Source of the DNA: DAOUVR01 sp034430535
GTDB taxonomy: Bacteria > Chloroflexota > Dehalococcoidia > E44-bin15
Direction of reading: 5' to 3'
Assembly: GCA_964443325.1 (NCBI GenBank)
Contig: CAYUCL010000003.1
Coordinates: 1-64,000, forward strand
Length of the DNA stretch: 64,000 nt
Every line of letters begins with the position of its first letter. Positions within the stretch are counted from its first letter, which is position 1. Of this stretch, positions 31,655-41,268 are shown in pieces. The position numbers and the translations under genes were made by a program. Below the pieces are notes generated by a model. The model worked only from the letters and a program-made list of their open reading frames with translations. It had not been told where the DNA came from and did not search any database.

Positions 31655-32416
31655 ATGAAAAGGGGCTCTAATGGTTTAGCTATTGTCGTAGATAAGGTTT
31701 CCTTCAGCTACAAGAATATTAAAGCGGTTGACAGGTTATCATTGCAGGTGCCTAGAGGCATAAGCTTCGGGCTGCTTGGCCCCAATGGTGCTGGAAAGAC
31801 TACGCTTATCAGACTTTTAGTTGGTTTATCAAGACCACAATTAGGCACTGTTCGAATACTCGGCTCCCCTCCGTCCAGAAGACTGTCCCGTCGCATCGGC
31901 TATATGCCGCAACTCCACTCGCTATATTCTGAGCTATCCGTATTACAAAACGTGGACTTCTTTGCCCAGATTTACGGACTGAGAGACAAGGCCAAGCGCC
32001 GTAAACGGGTCGAAGAGGTAATTAAATTGGTTGGCCTGTGGCCACGCCGCAAAGACTCAGTGCAGAAGCTGAGTGGTGGCATGAAGCAGCGGGTTAGTCT
32101 GGCTTGTTCTATTGTCCATTATCCACGGGTGCTCTTTCTTGATGAGCCTACTGTTGGACTTGACCCTGAGCTGCGGGTTACCTTCTGGAATTACTTTACT
32201 GCCTTAACCAAACGGGGTGTCACGCTTATCATCTCCAGCCATACCATGGATGATGCCGCTCACTGTGATCGCCTTGCCTTTATGCGCCACGGCAAGGTCA
32301 TTGCTCAAGGCACTCCAGACGAGCTAAGGCAGGCTACCCGAGAGCCTGACGCTACACTTGAAGACGCATTTCTCTATTTTACTCGCCGTAAGGTCGTGAG
32401 GATTCATGTCAAGTAA
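31655..32416 (+). CDS. ABC transporter ATP-binding protein (ABC-2 type exporter)
   Basis: 253 residues with GPNGAGKTT (Walker A, about residue 40), a Q-loop (MPQLHSLYSELSVL), the LSGGMKQR signature, LFLDEPTVGLD (Walker B) and the H-loop ISSHTMDDA. It energises export of drugs, lipids or polysaccharides with the adjacent permease. AGGAGG precedes the ATG. The permease gene overlaps its end by 11 bases, so they are cotranslated. The substrate is unknown. Confidence 0.93.
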   Translation: MKRGSNGLAIVVDKVSFSYKNIKAVDRLSLQVPRGISFGLLGPNGAGKTTLIRLLVGLSRPQLGTVRILGSPPSRRLSRRIGYMPQLHSLYSELSVLQNVDFFAQIYGLRDKAKRRKRVEEVIKLVGLWPRRKDSVQKLSGGMKQRVSLACSIVHYPRVLFLDEPTVGLDPELRVTFWNYFTALTKRGVTLIISSHTMDDAAHCDRLAFMRHGKVIAQGTPDELRQATREPDATLEDAFLYFTRRKVVRIHVK

Positions 32417-33134
32417 AGCCTTCATCATTGCTATCAGGGTCATACGCCAGCTAATACGGGACCCCAGGACAATGGCTCTGATCGTTGTTGTGCCATTGGT
32501 AGTAATGACTCTTATCGGTCTGAGTTTCCCCGAAGAGGATGTCCTGGATTATATCGCCCCAGCTCTACTGGCGACACTGGCACTATTCTTCAGTTTCTTA
32601 CTTACCGGCATCAGCTTCCTCAGAGAACGCTCCCAGGGCACTATGGAGCGCCTCATGGCGTCGCCGGTATCACGCCTGGACATGGTTGTTGGTTATCTAT
32701 TAGGCTTTTTCATATTTGCTCTGACTCAAACGCTGATTGTAGTTCTATTCACCATCTATGTGCTGGGTGTCAACTACTCCGGCGACCTATGGCAGATCTT
32801 CATATTCCAAATCGTGGTGATAATCGTTGCAGTTAATTTGGGCATCTTCACCTCAACATTTGCCCGAAACGAGTTCCAGATGGTTCAGTTTATTCCCCTG
32901 ATCATAATCCCTCAGGTCTTCCTTTGCGGGGTCATATGGCCGGTTGAGCAAATGCCGGACTACCTCCAGTGGCTATCCTCAATACTACCTTTGACGTATG
33001 CGGTGGATGGGCTCAGGGACATTATGCTTAGTGGCAAGAACCTGATTGATGTAGGTGTTGAACTGGTGGTATTGATTGGTTTTGCCGCAGTTACATCAAT
33101 CCTGGCGGCTATTACACTGAAAAGAGGCGCTTAA
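32406..33134 (+). CDS. ABC-2 type transporter permease
   Basis: 242 residues with six hydrophobic helices: near 20-40 (MALIVVVPLVVMTLIGL), 57-78 (ALLATLALFFSFLLTGISFL), 104-130, 140-160, 170-190 and the C-terminal VLIGFAAVTSILAAITL. The motif RERSQGTMERLMASPVSRLD after the second helix is the ABC-2 family cytoplasmic signature. It forms the membrane channel for the upstream ATPase. Confidence 0.92.
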   Translation: MSSKAFIIAIRVIRQLIRDPRTMALIVVVPLVVMTLIGLSFPEEDVLDYIAPALLATLALFFSFLLTGISFLRERSQGTMERLMASPVSRLDMVVGYLLGFFIFALTQTLIVVLFTIYVLGVNYSGDLWQIFIFQIVVIIVAVNLGIFTSTFARNEFQMVQFIPLIIIPQVFLCGVIWPVEQMPDYLQWLSSILPLTYAVDGLRDIMLSGKNLIDVGVELVVLIGFAAVTSILAAITLKRGA

Positions 33135-33228
33135 GGCTAACAACGCTCCATTACTAGTAACCCCGAAACCTGCGCTGAATAGCAACATTCATCAGTGGTG
33201 TTTTAGCGCCATCTTACATCTAAGCTGG

Positions 33229-34554
33229 TCAGCTGCCCATAGGCACGCCAGTAAGCCGGGCTGGCGGTTTTGGGTATCTTATCAGCAGGAATATTATCCC
33301 AGATAGAGAAACCAGCCCCAGGAAGGTATAGAAGGCTACCTTGTAGCTTCCCGAAACGTCATATATATACCCGGCGAAGACTGGTGCCGCCACAGCAGCG
33401 ACTGAGGTCAGTGCTGACGTTATACCCCCGATTGTAGCGAATGCCTTCCGACCAAAAAGCCGGCCGCGGAACGCCAGTGTCAGTGGAATCGCCCCCCCGT
33501 ACCCCAGGGCATAGATTACTGCGAAGACATACGCCATCCCGATACTTGTGACATTAATGAATATTAATATTCCCAGCGCCTGAATTACAGATGTAGCAAG
33601 CAGGAGGTATCGATTGTCAAACCTGTCACCCAGCCAGCCGAAGATAAGTCTTCCCGGGACACTCATAAGAATCATCGTGCCAAGACAACCAGCGGCAGCC
33701 TCGTAGGATATCCCGACGTCAACAAGGTGTGGTATCTGGTGTACTACAATTGCGCTAAGGATGCAAGCGCGGAGCATCATGGCGACAACAAATGTCCAGA
33801 AGGTTCCTGTTTTCATCGCCTCCCTAACGGTGAAGTTTATCTCTCCCGCCGTGACATTTGCTTGGGATTGCCCTTCAAATTCAACACCTTCTGCCCCCAG
33901 CGCTACTTCCGCACGTTTGACCACTTCGCCATCGGGAAGCAAGCCCTTATCCTCCGGCTTGCTCCTGACGATGTACGCTGCCGGAAGGCCCAACACCAAC
34001 ACCATCACGCCTATGACTATCGATGCCGTACGCCAGCCGAAGTTGGTGATAAGCAAAGCCAGCAAAGGCACCATTGCGGCACCACCCAAACCACCACCCG
34101 TGGTGATGAATGAGAGGGCACGGCTTCTCCTCTTGATGAACCAGTTCGCTGTGGCGGTAGTTGTGGCATGGAAGAAGCCGGTTTCGAAACCCATGGTGAC
34201 AAGGAGCCCAAAGATGAGGTAGAGACTCAGCACACTATTGACCGTACTAAGGGCCATAAACCCGATGCCGGTAAGGGTTACACCGATGAATATCAGCTTT
34301 CTGGCGCCGAATTTGTCAATCAGCCATCCAATGATGGGCCCCTCGATGCCCCCTTCTAACCTGGACAACGAATAGGCGCCAGACGTAATCGCCCTTGACC
34401 AGCCGAACTCGGCAACCATCGGGTTGAAAAAGGCGCTGAATCCGTAAAATACTGAACCTATGCCTAGAAAATAAAGGAAGCTGCCGGCGGCAACGACCCA
34501 CCAGCCGTAGAAGACTCTCTTCGGTCTTGAGGCGAGTTCCTTTATGGTATTCAT
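33229..34554 (-). CDS. MFS transporter, OFA/monocarboxylate-like, copy A
   Basis: 441 residues with twelve hydrophobic helices. Near the start it has VFYGWWVVAAGSFLYFLG and later GWSRAITSGAYSLSRLEGG, signatures of the OFA (oxalate/formate antiporter) and monocarboxylate-like groups. The conserved loop after helix 2 reads DKFGARKLIFIG. It is a tandem paralogue of the gene at 34698-36035, with many identical stretches. The likely substrate is a small organic acid; the local crotonase and quaternary-amine genes hint at, but do not prove, a linked pathway. Confidence 0.9.
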   Translation of the reverse strand: MNTIKELASRPKRVFYGWWVVAAGSFLYFLGIGSVFYGFSAFFNPMVAEFGWSRAITSGAYSLSRLEGGIEGPIIGWLIDKFGARKLIFIGVTLTGIGFMALSTVNSVLSLYLIFGLLVTMGFETGFFHATTTATANWFIKRRSRALSFITTGGGLGGAAMVPLLALLITNFGWRTASIVIGVMVLVLGLPAAYIVRSKPEDKGLLPDGEVVKRAEVALGAEGVEFEGQSQANVTAGEINFTVREAMKTGTFWTFVVAMMLRACILSAIVVHQIPHLVDVGISYEAAAGCLGTMILMSVPGRLIFGWLGDRFDNRYLLLATSVIQALGILIFINVTSIGMAYVFAVIYALGYGGAIPLTLAFRGRLFGRKAFATIGGITSALTSVAAVAAPVFAGYIYDVSGSYKVAFYTFLGLVSLSGIIFLLIRYPKPPARLTGVPMGS

Positions 34555-34697
34555 CTAGATTGAGTGCTATTCCCTCCGTATGAGACGCATCATCCTTTCT
34601 GCAACTGCGAGATTTCACATGCAGCCCAAAAACCAGATTCCCTTACCGTCGCATCTCACCGCGCAGCCTACTATGGTTACAGGAATAGTGTGCACAT

Positions 34698-36035
34698 TCA
34701 CACTGGTCTTATACCCGTAGGTGCATCGGTAATGCTCGATGTCCGCTTCGGAAACCTTACAAGGAGGAATGCCAATCCTGACAAACTAACCAGCCCTATG
34801 AAGGCATAGAAGGCTATGCTGTAGCTGCCTGTGGTATCGTATATGTATCCAGCAAACACCGGCGCGGCCACAGTGGCAATGGCGGTAAAAAACGATGTTA
34901 GTCCGCCCATAGTGGCGAATATCTTGCGCCCGAAAAGCTGTCCTCTGAGCGCTATCGTCAGCGGGATCGCCCCCCCATAACCAACACCGTAGACTGCTAC
35001 AAACACGTATGCCGTCCAGAGGCTGTCAACGTTGATAAGGATCCATATTCCTGCTGCCTGAAGCGCTGATGAGACAAGCAGCAGCAGTCTCTTGTCAAAT
35101 ATGTCGCCCAGCCAGCCGAACAGAATCCTACCCGGAACACTTATGAGAACCATCGTGCCGAGAACAGCAGACGCAGCGGTGTAGGAGATCCCGACGTCAA
35201 CCAGGTGAGGTATCTGGTGCACCACCAACGCGCTAAGGATGCAGGCACGTAGCATCATGGCGGGCATATAGGTCCAAAATGCAGTGCTTTTCAGGGCCTG
35301 CCTAACAGTGAGATTGATCTCGTCTTCCGGCATAGCCACCGATGATTGCCCTTCCACCTCAGCGGGAACCGCCTCAGGCCCCGCTTGTGGGCCTTTAGGA
35401 ACCATAGCGCCGTCAGGCAGCATGCCTTTATCTTCCGGCCTGCTCCTCATCACATAGGCTAATGGAAGGCCGCCTATCAATAGCACCACACCGATGATTA
35501 CACCGGCCAAACGCCAGCCATACTGAGTGATGAGGAAAGCGAGTAAGTTCACCATGACGAACCCACCCAAACCCCCGCCAACGGTGATGAAGGCTAGGGC
35601 ACGGCTTCTCTTTCTAATAAACCAGTTAGCAGCGGCGGTAGTGGTGGCATGGAAGAAACCAGTGTTGTACCCCATAGATATGAGGAGCCCGAAAATGAGG
35701 TAGAGGCTCAAGGTGTTGCTGATTGCAGGTAGACATATATACCCGATGCCGGCAAGTATTACGCCAATGAATATCAGCTTCCTTGCCCCAAACTTGTCTA
35801 TCAATGGCCCAATGATTGGCCCTTCAATGCCACCCTCCAGCCGAGAGAGTGAATAAGCGCCAGAGGTGGCTGCCCTCGACCAGCCGAACTCGGCAACCAT
35901 TGGGTTGAAGAAGGTATTGAATCCATAGAAGATCGAACCTATGCCGAGGAAATAGAGGGAACTACCTGCTGCGACGATCCACCAACCATAGAAGACCTTA
36001 TTCGTTCTTGCCTTAATCTGTGTGATCACATTCAT
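34698..36035 (-). CDS. MFS transporter, OFA/monocarboxylate-like, copy B
   Basis: 445 residues, twelve-helix MFS fold and close paralogue of the preceding gene: VFYGWWIVAAGSSLYFLG, GWSRAATSGAYSLSRLEGG, DKFGARKLIFIGV. Differences concentrate in the central cytoplasmic loop (EGQSSVAMPEDEINLTV here against EGQSQANVTAGEINFTV). The 143-base spacing suggests a duplication in place. The two may differ in substrate range. Confidence 0.9.
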   Translation of the reverse strand: MNVITQIKARTNKVFYGWWIVAAGSSLYFLGIGSIFYGFNTFFNPMVAEFGWSRAATSGAYSLSRLEGGIEGPIIGPLIDKFGARKLIFIGVILAGIGYICLPAISNTLSLYLIFGLLISMGYNTGFFHATTTAAANWFIRKRSRALAFITVGGGLGGFVMVNLLAFLITQYGWRLAGVIIGVVLLIGGLPLAYVMRSRPEDKGMLPDGAMVPKGPQAGPEAVPAEVEGQSSVAMPEDEINLTVRQALKSTAFWTYMPAMMLRACILSALVVHQIPHLVDVGISYTAASAVLGTMVLISVPGRILFGWLGDIFDKRLLLLVSSALQAAGIWILINVDSLWTAYVFVAVYGVGYGGAIPLTIALRGQLFGRKIFATMGGLTSFFTAIATVAAPVFAGYIYDTTGSYSIAFYAFIGLVSLSGLAFLLVRFPKRTSSITDAPTGIRPV

Positions 36036-36419
36036 TGGATATATCTTATAGAAGGCGATGGGCGCCTTGCAAACAAGGGGCGGAGCCCGTCGTCCGAATC
36101 AGGCACCGCCCCTTCTATTTTAGATAATATCAGCTCTGAGGTCACAAATCAACACCACGCATTTATTGAATTAGGCCCCAGACGGTGATGAAGGAAAACC
36201 AAGCACAGTATGTCAGACGACACACATTATACAGCTACGCTGCCTTTGGCACTCGGCACACGACCAGCCTAATGTCTCGGCTTTAAACACAGTAAAGACA
36301 CAATGTGGTAAACTTGCAGGAAAGGGTGAAGCAGCTAATATAAGCCCGTACCATTCAAAGTTTCCATGCGCTTTGCCCCTTGCTTATCGCCCTGTAGAAT
36401 ACCCAAAGGAGGAATGTAA
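36036..36419. other. Divergent intergenic region with one inverted repeat
   Basis: Between the MFS gene (minus) and the crotonase gene (plus). AAGGGGCGG (36075-36083) pairs with CCGCCCCTT (36106-36114), followed on the plus strand by CTATTTT. It would fold in the leader of the MFS mRNA or act as a weak plus-strand terminator. Nothing else is supported until AGGAGG at 36407. Confidence 0.5.
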
Positions 36420-37271
36420 GTGATGTATGAGACCATACTTTACGAGAAAAAAGGCAAGATAACAACGATTACGCTCAACCGGCCAGAAAGAATGAATGCT
36501 ATCCTCCCCTTCGTCACGCCCAAAGAACTGGAGTCAGCGGTCGGCGAGGCCAATGCAGATCCCGATGTACATGTGATAATCCTCAAAGGTGCGGGGGGGT
36601 CGTTCTGTGCTGGCTTCGACATGGAGTTTGTTGCTGACCAGCCCGGTCCGGCTACCGACGAACCTTGGGATCCGTACCGGGACTTAATGTGGACAACATC
36701 CACCTGCGCCAGTTGGATGAGCATGTGGCGAGGCTCAAAGCCGGTTATCGCCCAGGTACATGGCTGGTGCGTGGGAGGCGGCACTGATATGGCTCTGTGC
36801 TGCGACATCATCATTGCTGCCGAAGACGCCTATTTCGGTTACCCCCCAGCCCGGGTCTGGGGCTCGCCAACCAGCTTCATGTGGGTCTACAGGCTGGGTG
36901 CGAGCTGGGCCAAGTACTTGATGCTCACCGGCGATGCAGTAGATGGCAAAACGGCAGAGCGCATCGGCCTCATCCTCAGGGCCGTTCCCGCCAACAGGCT
37001 GGAGGATGAAGTGCTGTCTCTTGCTCAGCGGATGGCCCAGATCCCGCTGTCTCAACTTGTTACCATGAAGCTCATCGTTAACCAAGCCTACGATAACATG
37101 GGGCTCGTCAGCACCCAACTGCTAGGATGCATGGCTGATGGAGCCATGCGGCATACAGCGGAAGGGTTGGCCTTTACCAAATCGCTCATGGAGAGAGGTA
37201 TGGCAGCCACGATCGCCGAGCGAGACGCCCCTCATCACGACTACAGTCAGCGTCCCAAGCGCAAGTCGTAA
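36420..37271 (+). CDS. Crotonase-family protein (enoyl-CoA hydratase/isomerase), possibly altered active site
   Basis: 283 residues. Oxyanion-hole segments GAGGSFCAGFD and GWCVGGGTDMALCCD are present. The two glutamates of true enoyl-CoA hydratases (in the PE and the later E of the LTG helix) are replaced: the stretches read FGYPPARVWG and WAKYLMLTGD. Dehydration by the classical route is therefore doubtful, and an isomerase, dehalogenase or decarboxylase-like activity is possible. GTG at 36420 or ATG at 36423 can start, both served by AGGAGG. Confidence 0.88.
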   Translation: MMYETILYEKKGKITTITLNRPERMNAILPFVTPKELESAVGEANADPDVHVIILKGAGGSFCAGFDMEFVADQPGPATDEPWDPYRDLMWTTSTCASWMSMWRGSKPVIAQVHGWCVGGGTDMALCCDIIIAAEDAYFGYPPARVWGSPTSFMWVYRLGASWAKYLMLTGDAVDGKTAERIGLILRAVPANRLEDEVLSLAQRMAQIPLSQLVTMKLIVNQAYDNMGLVSTQLLGCMADGAMRHTAEGLAFTKSLMERGMAATIAERDAPHHDYSQRPKRKS

Positions 37272-37362
37272 GTCAAGGGACATATCGTAAAGTAGCCTTG
37301 GAAGGCATTAGATCCTTGGCAAAAATTAGCAAGGGCGCTAACCTTGCAAAGGAGAAAACAAC

Positions 37363-38211
37363 ATGGCAAAGGTCACCTACGAGAGACGAGGCAACATATT
37401 CCATATCACCATCAACCGCCCTGAGGTTCGCAATGCGGTCGACCCTGAGACCGGAGCTTTGATTACACAGGCCTACCTCGCTTTCCGTGATGACGACGAT
37501 GCCTTGGTCAGCATCATCACTGGCGCTGGCAACGAGGCATTTTGTGCTGGTGCGGACTTAAAGGCGCTCTCAAAATTACCGCCAGACCGCCCCCTCGGTT
37601 TGGCCAGAGACGTGGACAAAGCCAGAACCGATATATACAACAACCTGGGCTTCATGGGCTACACCCGAGGGGTAGATATCTTCAAACCCACCATCGCAGC
37701 TATCAACGGCTGGTGTGTAGCCGGCGGTCTTGAGCTTGCCACCTGGTGTGACCTGCGAATCGCCGCAGACAACGCCAAGTTCGGTGTCCTCAACCGGCGC
37801 TTCAATGTCCCTCTGGTCGATGGTCTAACGGTTCGCCTTCCTCGTATTATCGGACTGGGGCGCGCCATGGACATGATTATTACTGGCAGAGTGATCGACG
37901 CTCAAGAGGCGCTACAATTCGGCCTGGTGAGCGCTGTAGCCCCCAGGGATAAGCTCATGGAACGAGCGACACAAACCGCCAAACAGATATGTGAGTATCC
38001 CCAGGGGTCTATCCGCACCGATAAAGAGTCCGTCCTGCGCAGCTACGGACACACCCTTACCGAGGCCTATCTTATAGAAGCCGAATTGGGGGCCTTGACT
38101 CAAATTCGGGGTATCAACAGCCAGACAGGGGCAACTGCCTTTGCCGAGGGTAAGATTGGCCGACATGGCCACCGCACCACCGGCCATAAGTGGGACCGGC
38201 ACGGATTGTAG
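37363..38211 (+). CDS. Crotonase-family enoyl-CoA hydratase/isomerase
   Basis: 282 residues with TGAGNEAFCAGADLKAL and GWCVAGGLELATWCD. As in the previous gene the canonical PE is missing (FGVLNRRFNVPLVDG) and an Asp stands in the second position (GRAMDMIITG). The C-terminus, GATAFAEGKIGRHGHR..., is typical of a group of such proteins, with a slightly long tail (TTGHKWDRHGL). It lies 91 bases after the preceding crotonase gene and probably shares its transcript. GGAGAAAACAAC precedes the ATG. Confidence 0.9.
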   Translation: MAKVTYERRGNIFHITINRPEVRNAVDPETGALITQAYLAFRDDDDALVSIITGAGNEAFCAGADLKALSKLPPDRPLGLARDVDKARTDIYNNLGFMGYTRGVDIFKPTIAAINGWCVAGGLELATWCDLRIAADNAKFGVLNRRFNVPLVDGLTVRLPRIIGLGRAMDMIITGRVIDAQEALQFGLVSAVAPRDKLMERATQTAKQICEYPQGSIRTDKESVLRSYGHTLTEAYLIEAELGALTQIRGINSQTGATAFAEGKIGRHGHRTTGHKWDRHGL

Positions 38212-38362
38212 CCTAGACACAAGGGGCCGACAGGTCTACGAACAAGACAACCTTACCATGCCAGACACAGCCTCCCTTGGGCGTCGACACCCAAATCCAC
38301 ATGCCCGCAGGCTCTATTGCCAAGCCACTGGGTGTGCTATTTCCTGCTGCCGACTGTTAACC

Positions 38363-39340
38363 TCAGCTTCGTTCACGGTACAGCGCAGCGAGGTCAGATA
38401 GCGTATCCAGGTCGTTTTCTTCAGTAAAATCAGGCCACGACACCAGAACGTACGTGTTGTTATTCCATATCGGGTCGAGCCACATAATGTTGTTTTGTTC
38501 CTCGTCCTCATCCTTTACAAGTTGGTAGAGCTCACTGTTACTGGTAGGCTCGTACGAGTGCCCCATGTGTGTCATGTACCCTGTTCCGGTGTACTCAGCG
38601 CAGATATCAATGTCGCCGGCCTCCATTCCCTGCCGCAGAGTCGTAGTTGAGATGTCTGAGACCAGATTAACTGTGAAGCCCCGGTCCTCCAGCAACTGCT
38701 TCATCATCTGACCAATGATGTACTGTTCGGTGAAGTTCTTGTTTCCTATGATAACTGTGCCGACCGTGGTCGCAGCTTCACCCGTGAGCAACTCCTTGTC
38801 CTCTAGGTAGCTCTGCGCAACCTCGTCTGGCTCCAACTTATCGATATCCACTTCCGCATTTAGTCCCTGCCACACACTCTGACAATCACTGATTATCTGC
38901 GCTGTCGCGTCCTGACCTCCGCCGGGAAAGGTTGCTACCAGCTCGTTCAAGATGTCCTCAAGCTCGGGATACTGGTCAAGTACATCCCCACGTACGTTGG
39001 GAGCGAGGTCATACGGGGGCCAGAACGACTTATCATCCGAGTAAACGTGCCATCCGTTCTCCGATATGGCCGCATCAGTCCCGAAAGCCATGGCTACATC
39101 ACATTGATGGTTCTCCAGACCCAGTAGTGAGGCTCCGGGCGCGCCGGTCATCAGGCAGCCCTCCTCTACGTTGAAGTCATACGTCTGCTCAAGAGCGGGA
39201 AGTCCATCAGGGCGAGTAGAGAATTCGAAGCCAACATACATTTTGATTCCCTGCCCACATCCTGCCCCGCAAGACACAGCCGTCATTAGCAGCGTGACAG
39301 CCAGCAACACCACTGTCGCCGCAGCAATCGTCTTTCTCAT
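38363..39340 (-). CDS. Quaternary-amine type ABC substrate-binding lipoprotein with permuted lobes
   Basis: The ATG at 39340 has AAGGAGGACGAA upstream, while the longer frame to 39421 has no such site, so the product is 325 residues. Signal and lipobox end at Cys24 (LLMTAVSC). After it comes sequence of the C-terminal lobe of OpuAC/OsmF-type proteins: STRPDGLPALEQTYDF, DVAMAFGTDA, and FWPPYDLAPNVRGDVLDQY. Only from about residue 190 does the normal N-terminal lobe appear: VIIGNKNFTEQYIIGQMM, AEYTGTGY, then NNTYVLV and LSDLAAL at the end. The lobe order is inverted relative to the usual protein. Next to two permeases and an ATPase, it probably binds choline, betaine or a similar osmolyte. Confidence 0.88.
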   Translation of the reverse strand: MRKTIAAATVVLLAVTLLMTAVSCGAGCGQGIKMYVGFEFSTRPDGLPALEQTYDFNVEEGCLMTGAPGASLLGLENHQCDVAMAFGTDAAISENGWHVYSDDKSFWPPYDLAPNVRGDVLDQYPELEDILNELVATFPGGGQDATAQIISDCQSVWQGLNAEVDIDKLEPDEVAQSYLEDKELLTGEAATTVGTVIIGNKNFTEQYIIGQMMKQLLEDRGFTVNLVSDISTTTLRQGMEAGDIDICAEYTGTGYMTHMGHSYEPTSNSELYQLVKDEDEEQNNIMWLDPIWNNNTYVLVSWPDFTEENDLDTLSDLAALYRERS

Positions 39341-39417
39341 TTCGTCCTCCTTATCTTTCCTGAATCCTGCCTCTCTGCCTCCATCGACAGCATATCCGCT
39401 CATATATTCTCCAGCTA

Positions 39418-40155
39418 TCACCCCCCTTGTTTAGTTTGCCCTTCGACTCTCAGGCCTCGCGGTGTTACCCACTTCTCAATCTGCTCCAACAGGAACCCAA
39501 GCGTAATCGCCATGAGCGCTGTAGGTGCCGCTCCCTGGAGTATCAGTAGCGGCTGGGAAGCCAATACACCCGTAAAGGTTATCCGACCCAACCCCTTGCC
39601 ACCAACGAGAACAGCCAGTTCCGCCGTACCTACTGTTATAATGGTGCAAAGTCTGATACCAGCCATTATTACCGGCCTTGCTAAGGGCAACTCGATTTTT
39701 CGTGCGATTTGCCACCTGCTCATCCCCATGCCCTTCGCTGCTTCGATTACCGCCAGGTCGATGTTGCTTATGCTGACATAGGAGTTCCTCACTATCGGCA
39801 ATAACCCATATATAACAAGCGCTACAACCGCCGATTGCAAACCAAAACCCAGTAGCGGCGCCATGATAGCGATGATCGCCAGGCTGGGTATGCTCTGTCC
39901 TATATTGGCTCCTCCTATTACCGGGGCCGCCAGTTTCGTCAACCCTGGCCGGGTAACCAAACCCCCCAGTGGCACCCCTATGATCGTAGCTATCAGGACA
40001 GCCATAAACACCATTTGCAGGTGGTTCCCCGCTTCGCTGAATATGTCTCCCCAGGTGAAGACGTCGAAAATCCCTACCTTCTCCAGGCTTGTGATCCAGA
40101 TGGTCAAGCCAATGAGAACCACTGAGAAAACGAGATAGACAACAAACCGTCTCAT
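39418..40155 (-). CDS. ABC transporter permease, OpuC/ProW-like (binding-protein-dependent)
   Basis: 245 residues, five to six hydrophobic helices. The ATPase-contact loop reads EAAKGMGMSRWQIARKIELPLA. Helices such as VFMAVLIATIIGVPLG and ALMAITLGFLLEQIEKW are visible. It is one of two permeases flanking the ATPase gene, and its start overlaps the ATPase stop by four bases, so translation is coupled. Probable role: import of a quaternary amine for osmoprotection or catabolism. Confidence 0.92.
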   Translation of the reverse strand: MRRFVVYLVFSVVLIGLTIWITSLEKVGIFDVFTWGDIFSEAGNHLQMVFMAVLIATIIGVPLGGLVTRPGLTKLAAPVIGGANIGQSIPSLAIIAIMAPLLGFGLQSAVVALVIYGLLPIVRNSYVSISNIDLAVIEAAKGMGMSRWQIARKIELPLARPVIMAGIRLCTIITVGTAELAVLVGGKGLGRITFTGVLASQPLLILQGAAPTALMAITLGFLLEQIEKWVTPRGLRVEGQTKQGG

Positions 40156-41264
40156 TCTGACCCACTCTCAGACGCCTCTCTCAATCCTCTACGTATGTCG
40201 TCAAAGGACAGCACTCCTCGGAGTCTGTTGTCCTTGCCCACCACAGCTAAGACCATTACACCACTGCTCAACATCATAGACAGCGCTTCATTCAGCACCA
40301 TAGTCTCGCCTGCAACCATGGAGGATGGGGTCACTATGGCACCAGCCGTTGCGTCCTGCTTCACCTCAGCCTCGCCGACCCATCCAATAAACCTCCCGTT
40401 AGCATCTACCACCGCAACCACATCCCTCTTCCCTTCCTTGATAAGTTCATCAGCGCGTTTCACGTTCTCCTCTGCTTTTATAACCAGCGGAGAGGCATCC
40501 ATAACCTCCGTCACCCGTATCAATTGCAATCCCTTGAGGGCCCTATCGGCACCGATGAAGTCTTCCACAAACCTATCCTTTGGTCTGTAAGTCAGATCAG
40601 CAGGTGTCCCATACTGCACCAGCCTTCCTTCCTTTAGCAAGGCTACCTTGTCACCCATCTTGATCGCTTCGTAGATGTCGTGTGTTACGAAGACGATGGT
40701 CTTTGATATCTCCTGCTGTATCTTGAGGAACTCGTTCTGCAGGTCTATCCTCGTTATGGGGTCGATGGCTCCGAACGGTTCATCCATTAGCAATGTTGGC
40801 GGGTCCACCGCCAGAGCACGAGCCAGACCGACTCGCTGCCGCTGTCCACCCGACAGTTCGCTGGGGTACTTGCCGAGCACCTCATCTGGGTCCAATCTGA
40901 CAAGTCCAAGCAGCTCTCTCGCTCTTTCCCTGCGTTTCACTCTGGCCCAACCCTTTAGTACGGAAACTGTTTCTATATTTTGCCCTACGGTCATATGGGG
41001 GAAGAGCCCAATCTCTTGAATAGCATAACCGATATTCCTCCGCAGTTCGTTCTCATTCACCGTGGTCACATCGACCCCATCCAGGTATATCTTACCGCTT
41101 GTTATTGGGATGAGACGATTGATCATTTTCATGGTAGTCGTCTTCCCACAGCCCGACGGCCCCAGAAGCACGCAGAGTTCGCCTTGCTGAACCTCAAAGC
41201 TGACGTCATTGACCGCCTGAGTCCCATCAGGGTAGGCCTTAGTAACGTGCTCCAGCGTAATCAT
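40152..41264 (-). CDS. ABC transporter ATP-binding protein with CBS domains, OpuCA/ProV-like
   Basis: 370 residues: Walker A GPSGCGKTTT near 37, signature LSGGQRQRVG, Walker B LLMDEPFGAID, H-loop VTHDI. Two CBS-like regions follow from about 250 (VITEVMDASPLVIKAEENVK, given here in two parts: VTEVMDASPLV and KAEENVKRADEL; then VLAVVGKDNRLRGVLSFDDI). CBS domains in OpuCA-type proteins sense ionic strength or nucleotides. The gene starts five bases upstream of the second permease end and overlaps the first permease by four bases, so the four transporter genes form one operon. Confidence 0.94.
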   Translation of the reverse strand: MITLEHVTKAYPDGTQAVNDVSFEVQQGELCVLLGPSGCGKTTTMKMINRLIPITSGKIYLDGVDVTTVNENELRRNIGYAIQEIGLFPHMTVGQNIETVSVLKGWARVKRRERARELLGLVRLDPDEVLGKYPSELSGGQRQRVGLARALAVDPPTLLMDEPFGAIDPITRIDLQNEFLKIQQEISKTIVFVTHDIYEAIKMGDKVALLKEGRLVQYGTPADLTYRPKDRFVEDFIGADRALKGLQLIRVTEVMDASPLVIKAEENVKRADELIKEGKRDVVAVVDANGRFIGWVGEAEVKQDATAGAIVTPSSMVAGETMVLNEALSMMLSSGVMVLAVVGKDNRLRGVLSFDDIRRGLREASESGSE

Positions 41265-41268
41265 GGCG

